Shown here piece by piece: positions 16,192 to 25,124 of a stretch of 64,000 nucleotides of DNA. Positions within the stretch are counted from its first letter, which is position 1. Each line of letters opens with the position of its first letter. The notes beneath the pieces are model-generated. The model searched no databases and was not told the origin of the DNA. It saw nothing but the letters and a program-made list of their open reading frames with translations. The position numbers were made by a program, and so were the translations under genes. Origin of the DNA: Hydrogenophaga crassostreae (lineage in GTDB: Bacteria > Pseudomonadota > Gammaproteobacteria > Burkholderiales > Burkholderiaceae_C); NCBI RefSeq assembly GCF_001761385.1, contig NZ_CP017476.1, positions 1,167,501-1,231,500 on the forward strand, in the 5' to 3' direction.

Positions 16192-19124
16192 CAAGCAATG
16201 CTCCTGGTTTCACCAGCGCCCCGGCCCTCGGCTTCGGCCAGGTTGCTGACGCAGCGGCCGCAGATGGCGGGGTGGTTCGGGTCGATGCCCACATCGGCGC
16301 TGTAGTGCCAGCAGCGATCGCATTTGACCGCCGCGCTTGGCGCCACGGCTATGCCCAGCTGGGCGCCGTTGACCACGGTCACGGCCGAGGTGATCGTGAC
16401 GAAGCGCAGGTCGTCGCCCAGCGAACGCAGCAGAGCGGCGTCGTCGGCGCCAGCGGTGATGGTCAGGGTGGCCTGTAGTGACGCGCCGACCGTTCCAGCG
16501 GCGCGCAAGTCTTCGATGGCCTTGTTGGCCTGGTCGCGAATGGCGCGGATGCGCGCCCATTTGGCCAGCAAGGCCTCATTGGGGGAGGGCAAGGCGGCAA
16601 AGGTTTCGAAAAAGATCGAACCCTGGTTGGCCTCGCCGGCCAGGATGGGCCAGGCTTCCTCGGCGGTGAAGCTGAGGAAGGGCGCCATCCAGCGCAGCAT
16701 CGCATGGGTGATCTGGTGCAGCGCGGTCTGGGCGCTGCGGCGAGCCAGGCTCTTGGGTGCGGTGGTGTAGAGCCGGTCCTTGAGCACGTCGAGGTAGAAC
16801 GCGCCCAGGTCCTCCGAGCAATACACCTGCAGCTTGCTCACCACGGGGTGGAATTCGTAGATGTCAAAGTGTTTCAACACCTCGGCTTGGAATTCGGCCG
16901 CGCGCGCCAGGGCGAAGCGGTCGATCTCCAGCATCTGGTCCAGCGGCACAGCATCAGTGGTGGCGTTGAAATCGCTGATGTTGGCCATCAGGAAGCGCAG
17001 GGTGTTGCGGATGCGGCGGTAGCCGTCGACCACGCGGGCGAGGATTTTTTCATCGCCGGCGATATCGCCGGAATAGTCGCTGGCGGCGACCCACATGCGG
17101 ATGATTTCTGCCCCCAGTTTTTTGTTGACTTCCTGCGGGTCCAGACCGTTCCCGAGCGATTTGCTCATCTTGCGGCCCTGGCTGTCGATCGTGAAACCGT
17201 GGGTCAGCAGGCCCTTGTAGGGAGCGCGGCCATAGAGGGCACAGCCCAGCAGCAGCGAACTGTGGAACCAGCCCCGGTGTTGGTCGTGGCCTTCCAGGTA
17301 CAGGTCGGCCTCGGGGCCGTCGGCGTGGAAGGCGCCGTTGGGGTAGGAGTGGGCATGGCTGCCGCGCAGCACGTGCTGGAACGTGGAGCCGGAGTCGAAC
17401 CAGACCTCCAGAATGTCGGAGCTCTTGGTGTAGAACGGCGCGTCGTCGGCGCCCAGGATTTCTTCGGCAGTGACGCGGCTCCAGGCTTCGATGCCGCCTT
17501 TTTCCACGATCTCGGCCGCCTGGTCGAGGATCTCCATGGTTCGAGGATGCAGCTCGCCGGAATCTATGTGAAGGAAAAAGGGCACGGGCACGCCCCAGCT
17601 GCGCTGGCGGGAGATGCACCAGTCGGGCCGGTTGGCGATCATGTCGCGCAGGCGGGCCTGGCCGTTTTCGGGGTAGAAGCTGGTGTGGTCGATGGCGGCC
17701 AGCGCCATTTCGCGCAGCGATTTGGGCGCTTTGTCCTTGGTGAACACGCCCTCACCCTCGTCCATGCGGATGAACCACTGGGCAGCGGCGCGGTAGATCA
17801 CCGGCGTTTTGTGGCGCCAGCAATGCGGGTAGCTGTGGGTGATCGGCTCGGTGGCCATCAAACGACCAGCGGCTTTCAGCGCTTCCAGGATCACCGGCAC
17901 GGCTTTCCAGATGTGCAGCCCGCCGAACAGCGGAAAGTCGGCCGCGTAGGCGCCATTGCCTTGTACCGGGTTCAGGATGTCGTCGTAGGCCAGGCCATTG
18001 GCGATGCAGGAGTTGAAGTCATCCACGCCATAAGCTGGCGCCGAGTGCACGAGCCCGGTGCCGTCGCCGTCGCTCACGTAGTCGGCCAGGTAGACCGGCG
18101 AGAGGCGCTGGTAACCGGCGTCCACGTCGTACAGCGGGTGTCGGAAGTTCAGGCCGCCGAGCTTGTCGCCGGTGGTGGTGGCGAGCACCGTGCCTTCCAG
18201 ACCGAAGCGTTCCAGGCATTTCTCCACCAGCGTCTCAGCCAGCACCAGGCAGCCCATGGGCGTTTCCACCAGCGCATAGTTGAACTCGGGGTGGGCGTTG
18301 AGTGCCTGGTTGGCGGGGATGGTCCAGGCGGTGGTGGTCCAGATCACGGCAAAGGCGCTCTTGCCGGCGGGCAGGCCCGCCAGGCCGAAGGCGTTGGCCA
18401 GCTGGGCCGCATCGTCGGTCTCGAAGGCCACGTCCAGCGTGTCACTCTTCTTGTCGGCGTATTCAATTTCGAATTCGGCCAGCGACGAGCCGCAATCGAA
18501 GCACCAGTAAACCGGCTTCAGGCCGCGGTAGACAAAACCACGCTCGATCACGCGTTTGAAGGCGCGGATTTCACCGGCTTCGTTGGCGAAGTCCATGGTG
18601 CGGTAGGGGCGCTCCCAGTCGCCGAGCACGCCCAGGCGCTTGAAGTCTTCGCGCTGCTGGTCGATCTGTTCGGTGGCGTAGGCGCGGCTCTTGGCCTGCA
18701 TGTCGTCGCGGCTGAGTTTGCGGCCGTGTTTCTTCTCGATTGCGTTCTCGATCGGCAGACCGTGGCAATCCCAGCCGGGGATGTATTGCGCATCAAAGCC
18801 CGCCAGTTGCCGGCTCTTGACGATGGTGTCTTTCAGGATCTTGTTGACAGCATGACCCATGTGGATCTGGCCGTTGGCGTAGGGCGGACCGTCGTGCAGC
18901 ACGAACAGCGGGGCACCTTTCCGGGCCTCGCGCAGGCGCATGTAAAGGCCCTTGTCATTGGCGCTGTCGTTCCAGTCGGCCACCCACGCCGGTTCGCGTT
19001 TGGGCAGGTCGCCGCGCATGGGGAACGGCGTGTCCGGCATGTTGAGTGTGGCGCGGTAGGCGTTTGCGCCTTCGGTTTTGCCGCTGGATTTGGTGGGAGC
19101 GGCAGATTTTTTTTCGTCGGACAT
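16191..19124 (-). CDS. ileS: Isoleucyl-tRNA synthetase
   Basis: 977 residues, class I synthetase charging tRNA-Ile. The HIGH-type motif is in PYANGQIHMGHAVNK and the KMSKS motif in GRKMSKSLGN. The CP1 editing domain lies between, with WTTTAWTIPANQALN. The C-terminal zinc site (CDRCWHYSADV, then AICGRCVSN) is the bacterial type. ATG 19124 begins MSDEKKSAAP; the frame runs another 65 codons upstream without family-like sequence. Gap to ribF is 130 bases, so ileS may have its own promoter or be read through from ribF. It ends in a one-base overlap with lspA. Confidence 0.98.
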   Translation of the reverse strand: MSDEKKSAAPTKSSGKTEGANAYRATLNMPDTPFPMRGDLPKREPAWVADWNDSANDKGLYMRLREARKGAPLFVLHDGPPYANGQIHMGHAVNKILKDTIVKSRQLAGFDAQYIPGWDCHGLPIENAIEKKHGRKLSRDDMQAKSRAYATEQIDQQREDFKRLGVLGDWERPYRTMDFANEAGEIRAFKRVIERGFVYRGLKPVYWCFDCGSSLAEFEIEYADKKSDTLDVAFETDDAAQLANAFGLAGLPAGKSAFAVIWTTTAWTIPANQALNAHPEFNYALVETPMGCLVLAETLVEKCLERFGLEGTVLATTTGDKLGGLNFRHPLYDVDAGYQRLSPVYLADYVSDGDGTGLVHSAPAYGVDDFNSCIANGLAYDDILNPVQGNGAYAADFPLFGGLHIWKAVPVILEALKAAGRLMATEPITHSYPHCWRHKTPVIYRAAAQWFIRMDEGEGVFTKDKAPKSLREMALAAIDHTSFYPENGQARLRDMIANRPDWCISRQRSWGVPVPFFLHIDSGELHPRTMEILDQAAEIVEKGGIEAWSRVTAEEILGADDAPFYTKSSDILEVWFDSGSTFQHVLRGSHAHSYPNGAFHADGPEADLYLEGHDQHRGWFHSSLLLGCALYGRAPYKGLLTHGFTIDSQGRKMSKSLGNGLDPQEVNKKLGAEIIRMWVAASDYSGDIAGDEKILARVVDGYRRIRNTLRFLMANISDFNATTDAVPLDQMLEIDRFALARAAEFQAEVLKHFDIYEFHPVVSKLQVYCSEDLGAFYLDVLKDRLYTTAPKSLARRSAQTALHQITHAMLRWMAPFLSFTAEEAWPILAGEANQGSIFFETFAALPSPNEALLAKWARIRAIRDQANKAIEDLRAAGTVGASLQATLTITAGADDAALLRSLGDDLRFVTITSAVTVVNGAQLGIAVAPSAAVKCDRCWHYSADVGIDPNHPAICGRCVSNLAEAEGRGAGETRSIA

Positions 19125-19254
19125 GGGAACAGCTCGTTGGCTCGGTGAGGGCAGCGACTGGCTCAGCCCGAACGGGGAGAGGGAATCAGGAGGGGGTTGA
19201 AACCGCTTGCCCTGAGCCAGTCGTGGGGCAGCAAGCGGCGAGCGCTGGGGGGCT

Positions 19255-20340
19255 CTAAATTCGATCGCGGGTGGTCTGGCGGTGGGTTTGTCCGTAGGCT
19301 TGATCGGGCAAGGCCGCAAAGAAAGCGCGCGCGTCGGCGCAGTCTTGGGAGATGCCTCGGGTGAGGGCTTCCAGACTGTCGTATTTCAACTCTTCGTGCA
19401 GTTTGTGCAATAGGTCCACGCGGATGATTTTACCGTAGGCCTCGCCGCCGCTCAGGCTTTGCGCCAAGGCTTCCGGCCAGTCAAGGCAATGGGTTTCCAG
19501 CAGCACCCGCCCCCCGTTCACGTCGCCCGGGTCCAGCGAAGGGCGCACGCCCAGGTTGGCCACGCCGGGCAATGGACTGCCGTCGGGCATGAGCCCGGTT
19601 ACTTGCACCGCGAAAATGCCGCTGGCGGCCGGCTTCCAGTGGGAGAAGCGCAGGTTCAGCGTGCGAAAGCCATCACCTGCGCCGGGGTGGCTCTCAGCCA
19701 GCTGGCGACCGAGCTTGCGCCCATGCACCACATGGCCGCTGATGCTGTAAGGGCGGCCCAGCAGGGCACCCACGTCGTCCATACGCCCCTCGTTCAAGGC
19801 CTCCCGCACGGCCGAGCTCGACACCCGCAACCCGTGCACCTCATAGCTTTGCATGCGCGCCACATCAAAGCCCAGCCGCCCACCCGTTTCGTCCAGCAAC
19901 TGATAGTCGCCGGTGCGCTTTGCTCCAAATCTGAAGTCGTCGCCCACCAGCAGGTAACGCACGCCCAGCTCGCCGACCAGGGTGTCTTGTATGAATGCCT
20001 CAGCCGGTTGATTGGCCAGCTGGGCATTGAACGGCAACACCACGCACTGATCAACCCCGCAGCGTTCCAGCTCCAGGAGCTTGTCACGAAGGGTGGCGAT
20101 GCGTGCTGGCGCGAGTTCGGGCTTTTGATGCAGAGCGGCGAAGTAGTCGCGCGGATGGGGCTCAAACGTCATCACGCTGCTGGGCACGCCTCGGTGGCGC
20201 GCTTCGTTGATCAGCAGCGCGATCATGGCCTGGTGGCCCCGGTGCACCCCATCAAAGTTGCCGATGGTGAGCGCGCAGCCCACCGAAGCGGCCAGCGAAT
20301 TGTTGGACGCGGAACCCCGCAGGCCTCGGATGATTTTCAT
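19255..20340 (-). CDS. ribF: Bifunctional riboflavin kinase/FAD synthetase
   Basis: 361 residues. The N-terminal FAD synthetase (nucleotidyltransferase) half carries GNFDGVHRGHQAMI, YLLVGDDFRFG and the SSSAVREAL motif. The C-terminal riboflavin kinase half carries RPYSISGHVVHGRKLGR and the GVANLGVRPSL motif. The enzyme makes FMN and then FAD. ATG 20340 (MKIIRGLRG) is the standard start for this family. It heads the ribF-ileS-lspA group; a 143-base gap separates it from the divergent HNH gene, which holds both promoters. Confidence 0.97.
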   Translation of the reverse strand: MKIIRGLRGSASNNSLAASVGCALTIGNFDGVHRGHQAMIALLINEARHRGVPSSVMTFEPHPRDYFAALHQKPELAPARIATLRDKLLELERCGVDQCVVLPFNAQLANQPAEAFIQDTLVGELGVRYLLVGDDFRFGAKRTGDYQLLDETGGRLGFDVARMQSYEVHGLRVSSSAVREALNEGRMDDVGALLGRPYSISGHVVHGRKLGRQLAESHPGAGDGFRTLNLRFSHWKPAASGIFAVQVTGLMPDGSPLPGVANLGVRPSLDPGDVNGGRVLLETHCLDWPEALAQSLSGGEAYGKIIRVDLLHKLHEELKYDSLEALTRGISQDCADARAFFAALPDQAYGQTHRQTTRDRI

Positions 20341-20483
20341 GAAAGTGTCAGAGGAGAAGGCCGCCAATCAAGCGGTTTAGCACGTAAGCGCTGTATATTG
20401 ACACACCAAGCCCGACCCCTCAGTTCAGAGAGGCCAGGCGGGAAGACAGATTGTCCGGTTGTTTCTCAACAGGGAGGTGGGTC

Positions 20484-21041
20484 TTGAAGGTTTTGAAGTT
20501 GTCTGCGCAGGGGCTGCCGCAGTCCTGGATCAGCCTGGAAGAGGCCGTGTTGCATTACGCGGCGGATGAAGTGCGCTGGGAAATGGGCGCCGAAGTGGCC
20601 GTGTTTCACGGCGGCCACAACGCGGTCACAGGGCTTCAGTCGGTGATCGCTGTCAATTCCATCATCGGTACCCAGGGGGTGCCCCGCATCAACCCGTTTG
20701 ACCTGCGCCCTTCGCTCACCAACAGCAAGCTCTTTTCTCGCGACCGCAATGTGTGCGCCTATTGTGGGCAACATTTTCACGAAGACGTGTTGACCCGCGA
20801 ACACATCCGGCCGGTGGGGCAAAAAGGGCAGGACCACTGGATGAACGTGGTCACGGCCTGCAAATCGTGCAACCACCGCAAAGGCAACCGCACGCCCGAG
20901 CAGGCCCACATGCCGCTGATCTACGCGCCCTATGTGCCCAGCCTCTGGGAAGACTTCATCCTGCGCAACCGCCGTATCCTGGCGGACCAGATGGCGTTTT
21001 TGATGACGCACCTGCCGAAGAGCTCAAGACTGCACGCCTAA
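20484..21041 (+). CDS. HNH endonuclease family protein
   Basis: 185 residues. The HNH fold is at about residues 90-140: NVCAYCGQHF and CKSCNHRKGN provide the two zinc CxxC pairs, REHIRPV the catalytic His, and the Asn is in MNVVTA. Proteins of this size occur widely in bacteria and their role is not well known; it is not part of a restriction or phage module here. The start is probably TTG 20484 (LKVLKLSAQG), with GGGAGG 7 bases upstream; a TTG at 20451 has no such site. It is flanked by ribF (divergent) and an acyl-CoA dehydrogenase (convergent), so it appears to be a lone chromosomal gene. Confidence 0.85.
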   Translation: MKVLKLSAQGLPQSWISLEEAVLHYAADEVRWEMGAEVAVFHGGHNAVTGLQSVIAVNSIIGTQGVPRINPFDLRPSLTNSKLFSRDRNVCAYCGQHFHEDVLTREHIRPVGQKGQDHWMNVVTACKSCNHRKGNRTPEQAHMPLIYAPYVPSLWEDFILRNRRILADQMAFLMTHLPKSSRLHA

Positions 21042-21073
21042 CGCCGTTGTCGGCGCACGTGTCCTGGTTCAGG

Positions 21074-21156
21074 ATGCCGCGGAACCGGCTTCGCCGGGCC
21101 GCCAGCATCGCCCCCTTGAGGGGGTGACGCCGAAGGCGGCACAGGGGGGCGCCTGG
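21074..21156 (+). repeat. Dispersed GC-rich intergenic repeat, copy 1
   Basis: Starts ATGCCGCGGAACCGGCTTC, continues through the CCGGGCCGCCAGC block and a CCCCC...GGGGG stem, and ends in a GGCGGCACAGGGGG block. It fills the gap between the converging HNH and acyl-CoA dehydrogenase genes. Same block order as the copies at 26917, 49441 and 53015, and in reverse at 26779, 29691, 39960 and 61596. Confidence 0.85.
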
Positions 21157-22272
21157 TTAAGCAAATACCCCAGCCGTGTCCTGCATGCGGTTGGATACTT
21201 CACCCAGATGGTGCAGCGTGTCGCCAAACGCCATTTCCATCGCTGTCAATTTCTTGAAGTAATGGCTGACGATGTACTCGTCGGTCACGCCAATGCCTCC
21301 GTGCAGCTGCACCGCATGCTGGGCCACGAAGCGCATGGAATTGCCTAGTTGTACCTTGGCGCGGGCCATGGCGGCCCGGCGCTCGTTGGTCGGGGCATTG
21401 AGCTTCAATGAAGCGTAGTAGCTCATGGAGCGGGCCAGTTCCAGCTGCATCTTCATGTCGGCCACGCGGTGGCGCAGGGCCTGGAAGCTGGAGATGACCA
21501 CGCCGAATTGCTTGCGGGTGTTCATGTATTCCACGGTGATGGCCAGGGTCTGGTCCATCACGCCCACGGCCTCGGCGCAGGTGGCGGCGATGCCGATGTC
21601 AATCGCGTGTTCCAGGGCGGTCTGGCCGTCCAGGGTCACCAGCGTGGCCGGTGCATTCTTGAATGACACCTCTGCGGCGCGACCGCCGTCCTGCGTGCCA
21701 TAGCCCTTGGCGCCGACACCGCTGGCGCTGCGTTCGACGAGGAACAGGGCCATCTTGCCGTTGGCCAAAGCAGGCACCAGGAAAGCATCGGCCTGGTCGC
21801 CCACGGGCACCACGTTTTTGTCGCCAGTGACTGTCCAGCTGTCGCCCGATTGGGCGGCGGTGACCTTGCAACTGTCGGTTTTGTAGCGCGATCCGCGCTC
21901 TGTGTGGGCCAGCACCACGAGCGCTTCACCTGAGGCCACCTTGCCGCACCACTCGGCTTTCACGGCGTCGGGCGCGTAGCCGGCCAGCACGGCACCGCTG
22001 ATCAGCGCCTGAGCCAAGGGCTCCAGCACAATGCCGCGGCCCAGCTCTTGCATCGTGACCATGCCCTCGACCGGGCCCATGCCCATGCCGCCGAGGTCCT
22101 CGGGCACGTACAGGCCGGTCAGGCCCAGTTCAGCCAACTCGTTGTAGGCCTTGCGGTCAAAACCGCCGGCCGACACGATGCCGCGACGGCGTTCGAAGTC
22201 GTAGCCCTTTTCAACCCATTTGCCGCAGGCGTCGCGCAATTGTTCCTGGTCGTCAGAAAAATCGAAGTCCAT
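21157..22272 (-). CDS. Acyl-CoA dehydrogenase, small-subunit type (PimD-like)
   Basis: 371 residues of the flavin-dependent acyl-CoA dehydrogenase fold. MDFDFSDDQEQLRDACGKWVE opens it; ITVEYMNTRKQFGVVISSFQALRHRVADM and QLHGGIGVTDEYIVSHYFK are the C-terminal signatures. The FAD-contact region (VLAHTERGSRY) is degenerate compared with classic dehydrogenases and there is an insertion of LVERSASGVG type, as expected for the smaller partner of an alpha2beta2 dehydrogenase pair. It starts 12 bases after the larger subunit gene's stop, so they are co-transcribed. Substrate is probably a medium-chain, dicarboxylic or steroid-side-chain acyl-CoA, by analogy to PimCD; not shown. Confidence 0.88.
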   Translation of the reverse strand: MDFDFSDDQEQLRDACGKWVEKGYDFERRRGIVSAGGFDRKAYNELAELGLTGLYVPEDLGGMGMGPVEGMVTMQELGRGIVLEPLAQALISGAVLAGYAPDAVKAEWCGKVASGEALVVLAHTERGSRYKTDSCKVTAAQSGDSWTVTGDKNVVPVGDQADAFLVPALANGKMALFLVERSASGVGAKGYGTQDGGRAAEVSFKNAPATLVTLDGQTALEHAIDIGIAATCAEAVGVMDQTLAITVEYMNTRKQFGVVISSFQALRHRVADMKMQLELARSMSYYASLKLNAPTNERRAAMARAKVQLGNSMRFVAQHAVQLHGGIGVTDEYIVSHYFKKLTAMEMAFGDTLHHLGEVSNRMQDTAGVFA

Positions 22273-22284
22273 TTTTAAATCCCT

Positions 22285-23466
22285 TTAGCCAAGAACCGTC
22301 TGAGCGACGATGTTGCGTTGCACTTCATTGCTGCCACCGTAGATGGTGGTCTTGCGCATGTTGAAGAAGGTGGAGGCGAGGGGTGCGTTGGCGGTAATAC
22401 CACCGGGGTAGTCGCCTTGCCAGCCGGCTTCCATGGCCTCTTCAATAAAGGGCAGGGCAAACGGGCCAGCGGCCAGCATCATCAGTTCGCTGTAGCGCTG
22501 CTGAATCTCGCTGCCCTTGATCTTGAGAAGACCGGCGATATCGAGCGAATTTTTGCCCGACTTTTCGGCGCTCAAGACTCGCAGCACCAGCATTTCCAGT
22601 GCCACCACGTCCACTTCGAGCAACGCGATCTGGTCGCGGAAGCGCGTGTCGTCCCATACGCCTTCGGCCTTGGCGATGCGTTTCAGGCGTTCCAGTTCGC
22701 GCTTGGCGCGGTTCACATCGGCGATGTTGGTGCGCTCATGGCTCAACAGGTGCTTGGCGTAGGTCCAGCCCTTGTTTTCTTCGCCTATCAGGTTGTTGGC
22801 CGGCACCTTGACGTTGTCGAACCAGACTTCATTGACCTCGCATTCGCCGTCGAGCAACTTGATCGGGCGAACGGTGACGCCCGGTGTCTTCATGTCGATC
22901 AACAGGAAGCTGATGCCCGTCTGTGGCTTGCCTTCGCTGCTGGTGCGCACCAGGCAGAAAATCCACTCGCCGTACTGGCCCAGGGTGGTCCATGTTTTCT
23001 GACCGTTGACGACGAAATGGTCGCCTTCGCGCTCGGCCTTGCACTTCACCGAAGCCAGATCGGAGCCGGAACCCGGCTCGCTGTAGCCCTGGCTCCACCA
23101 GACTTCGCCGCTGGCGATGCCGGGCAGGAAGCGCTCTTGCTGCTCCTTGTTGCCGAAGGCCATGATCACCGGGGCGACCATCACGGGGCCAAACGGCACC
23201 ACGCGCGGCGCACCAGCCAGGGCGCATTCTTCTTCAAAGAGGTGCTTTTGCACCGCGGTCCAGCCCGGGCCGCCGAATTCTTTGGGCCAGCCGTGGCCCA
23301 GCCAGCCTTTTTTGCCGAGGATCTTGGCCCAGCGCTGCATGTCGTCGCGCGTGAGGCGCAGGGCGTTGTGCACTTTGTGGGCGAGGTCTTCGGGCAAGTT
23401 GCCCTTGACCCAAGCACGAATCTCTTCGCGAAACGCCTGTTCTTCGGGCGTGAATGCCAAATCCAT
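22285..23466 (-). CDS. Acyl-CoA dehydrogenase, large-subunit type (PimC-like)
   Basis: 393 residues. GYSEPGSGSDLASV is the FAD/substrate motif, VNGQKTWTT the beta-domain, and TTIYGGSNEVQRNIVAQ the C-terminal signature. The full set of motifs marks the catalytic FAD subunit, feeding electrons to electron-transfer flavoprotein during beta-oxidation. GGAG about 7 bases before ATG 23466 fixes the start. Together with the gene 12 bases downstream it likely forms a heteromeric dehydrogenase (PimCD-like). No ETF or thiolase gene lies in the window, so the pathway is not defined by context. Confidence 0.93.
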   Translation of the reverse strand: MDLAFTPEEQAFREEIRAWVKGNLPEDLAHKVHNALRLTRDDMQRWAKILGKKGWLGHGWPKEFGGPGWTAVQKHLFEEECALAGAPRVVPFGPVMVAPVIMAFGNKEQQERFLPGIASGEVWWSQGYSEPGSGSDLASVKCKAEREGDHFVVNGQKTWTTLGQYGEWIFCLVRTSSEGKPQTGISFLLIDMKTPGVTVRPIKLLDGECEVNEVWFDNVKVPANNLIGEENKGWTYAKHLLSHERTNIADVNRAKRELERLKRIAKAEGVWDDTRFRDQIALLEVDVVALEMLVLRVLSAEKSGKNSLDIAGLLKIKGSEIQQRYSELMMLAAGPFALPFIEEAMEAGWQGDYPGGITANAPLASTFFNMRKTTIYGGSNEVQRNIVAQTVLG

Positions 23467-23540
23467 GGGGAGTCTCCTGGTTTGAGGGGTCGACAGGTTG
23501 TTCGTCGACGTTCCTGACCAGTTTCGCACGACCGTTCGTT

Positions 23541-24254
23541 TTATGCCTGTCCGGGCTGTGACAGACCGAGTTGCTCGTTCAGGTTCTGCAACTGATCCGC
23601 CATCACGGCGACCTGCTCTTCCAGGGCGGCCAACCGCCGCGTGAGTTGGATCACATCGTCTTCTGTGGCGCTGCTGCCAGCGCTGGTCACCGCGCCCTGG
23701 GTTTGCGTCAAGTCCACAGGGCCACACAGCAAATGCGCCCATCTTTGTTCGCGTGCCCCGGGTGCCCGGGGCAGCTTGATCACCAGCGGTCCGCCTTTTT
23801 CGGTCGGGCGGTCTTGCATTTCCTCCAGAAAAGCGTCGACCGAGGCGATGTCGAGAAACCTGTACCAGCGCTCGGTGTTGAGCCGCAGTTCGCCCGCCGT
23901 TTGCGGGCCGCGCAGCGTCAGCATGCCGAGCAACACGGCCGATTGCTCGGGCACGCCCATGGCGCGCAAGAAGTTGTGTTCATACCGCGGTACCCGGCCG
24001 CCGCTGCTTTCGAAGATCAGGTTGAGTTGGCGCAACCCGTCAAGCGCTTCGATCAGCAAGGCGTCGGCCACTTGCATGACGGGTTCCCGGCTCGATTTCT
24101 GATTGCAGCCGCTGGACAGCGCGTTCAGCGTGAGCGGGTAGCTGTCGGGCACGGTGCGCGCTTTTTCCATCAAGGTACCCAACACCCGAGCTTCAATTGG
24201 GGTGAAAGGGCGTTCGGCAATGTTGTGGCGGTGTGGGGCGGTATCGAGGGTCAT
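23541..24254 (-). CDS. YceH/DUF480 family protein
   Basis: 237 residues. FTPIEARVLGTLMEKARTVPDSYPLT followed by LNALSSGCNQKSSREPV is the unmistakable YceH family block, two winged-helix domains. A C-terminal acidic and glutamine-rich tail (LAALEEQVAVMADQLQNL) looks coiled. Function is not known; it is probably a DNA-binding or scaffold protein. ATG 24254 is used; codons further up in the frame overlap the divergent purN. It stands head-to-head with purN and tail-to-head with the PimC-like gene, with no obvious shared pathway. Confidence 0.9.
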   Translation of the reverse strand: MTLDTAPHRHNIAERPFTPIEARVLGTLMEKARTVPDSYPLTLNALSSGCNQKSSREPVMQVADALLIEALDGLRQLNLIFESSGGRVPRYEHNFLRAMGVPEQSAVLLGMLTLRGPQTAGELRLNTERWYRFLDIASVDAFLEEMQDRPTEKGGPLVIKLPRAPGAREQRWAHLLCGPVDLTQTQGAVTSAGSSATEDDVIQLTRRLAALEEQVAVMADQLQNLNEQLGLSQPGQA

Positions 24255-24290
24255 TACACTTCGGGGCTTAGGACAGGTTTGGACGTTGGC

Positions 24291-24875
24291 GTGAAGCAAA
24301 AAAACATTGTGATTCTGATCTCGGGCGGTGGCTCGAACATGGCGGCCATCGTTGAGGCCTCGCGTCGCCGGGACTGGCACGAGAAGCATGGCGCGCAAGT
24401 GGTTGCCGTGATCAGCAACAAGGCCGAAGCGCCTGGCTTGGCGTGGGCCAAGGCACAAGGCCTGACCACCTTCGCGCTGGACCACAAAACATTTGCTTCA
24501 CGCGAAGCCTTTGATGCCTCGATGATGGCCCAGATTGACAGCTTTGAGCCAGCTTTGGTGGTGCTGGCGGGGTTTATGCGGATTCTCACCCCGGGTTTTG
24601 TCGATCATTTCGCGGGCCGGCTGATCAATATTCACCCCAGCTTGCTGCCTGCTTTTGCCGGCCTGAATACCCATCAGAGAGCGATTGATGCAGGCTGCAA
24701 ATTCGCTGGTTGCACCGTTCACCGAGTGACCAGCGAACTCGATCACGGTGACATCCTTGACCAGGCGGTCGTTCCCGTGTTGCGTGGCGACACAGCCGAG
24801 TCACTGGCCGAGCGGGTGCTCACGCAAGAACACCGGATCTTTCCGGGCACGGTCGAGCGGTTGGTCGCCGCCTGA
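24291..24875 (+). CDS. purN: Phosphoribosylglycinamide formyltransferase
   Basis: 194 residues. NIVILISGGGSNMAAIVEA opens the formyltransferase fold, INIHPSLLPAFAG carries the catalytic His neighbourhood and HRVTSELDHGDILDQAV the catalytic Asp region. The enzyme transfers formyl from 10-formyl-tetrahydrofolate to glycinamide ribonucleotide in purine synthesis. The start is either GTG 24291 or TTG 24279; AGGA lies 6 bases before the TTG and 18 before the GTG, so the longer form is possible. It diverges from yceH, with only 36 bases between the two starts. Confidence 0.95.
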   Translation: MKQKNIVILISGGGSNMAAIVEASRRRDWHEKHGAQVVAVISNKAEAPGLAWAKAQGLTTFALDHKTFASREAFDASMMAQIDSFEPALVVLAGFMRILTPGFVDHFAGRLINIHPSLLPAFAGLNTHQRAIDAGCKFAGCTVHRVTSELDHGDILDQAVVPVLRGDTAESLAERVLTQEHRIFPGTVERLVAA

Positions 24876-24882
24876 GGGCGTC

Positions 24883-25110
24883 TCAGTTGCCCTGCCTGTG
24901 GCGCTCACGCAGGGGTGTCAGCAGGTCTTCCAAACCGTTGTGGTCGATCTCGTGCATCAGCGCCACCAGTTTGCCCAACTCTCCATTGGGAAAGCCCTCG
25001 CGGGCGAACCAGTTGAGGTAGTTGCCTGGCAGATCGGCGATGGCGCGGCCCTTGTATTTTCCAAAGGGCATCTCGACGGTGAACAGGCGCTCCAGATGTT
25101 CCGGCGACAT
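24883..25110 (-). CDS. Small DUF3820-family protein
   Basis: 75 residues. MPFGKYKGRAIADLPGNYLNWFAREGFPNGELG is almost the whole DUF3820 signature, a small domain also found in nucleic-acid-related proteins. No function is known. It lies 14 bases downstream of prfC in the same direction, likely co-transcribed, and converges with purN (7 bases between the stop codons). Confidence 0.88.
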   Translation of the reverse strand: MSPEHLERLFTVEMPFGKYKGRAIADLPGNYLNWFAREGFPNGELGKLVALMHEIDHNGLEDLLTPLRERHRQGN

Positions 25111-25124
25111 CGCAACTCCTGGGC

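Noticed and set aside
16704..19148. An 814-codon plus-strand open frame opposite ileS
   Set aside because: It is exactly antisense to ileS. Its sequence is Gly/Val/Ala/His-rich without motifs, as expected when a GC-rich gene is read backwards, whereas the minus strand has all synthetase motifs.
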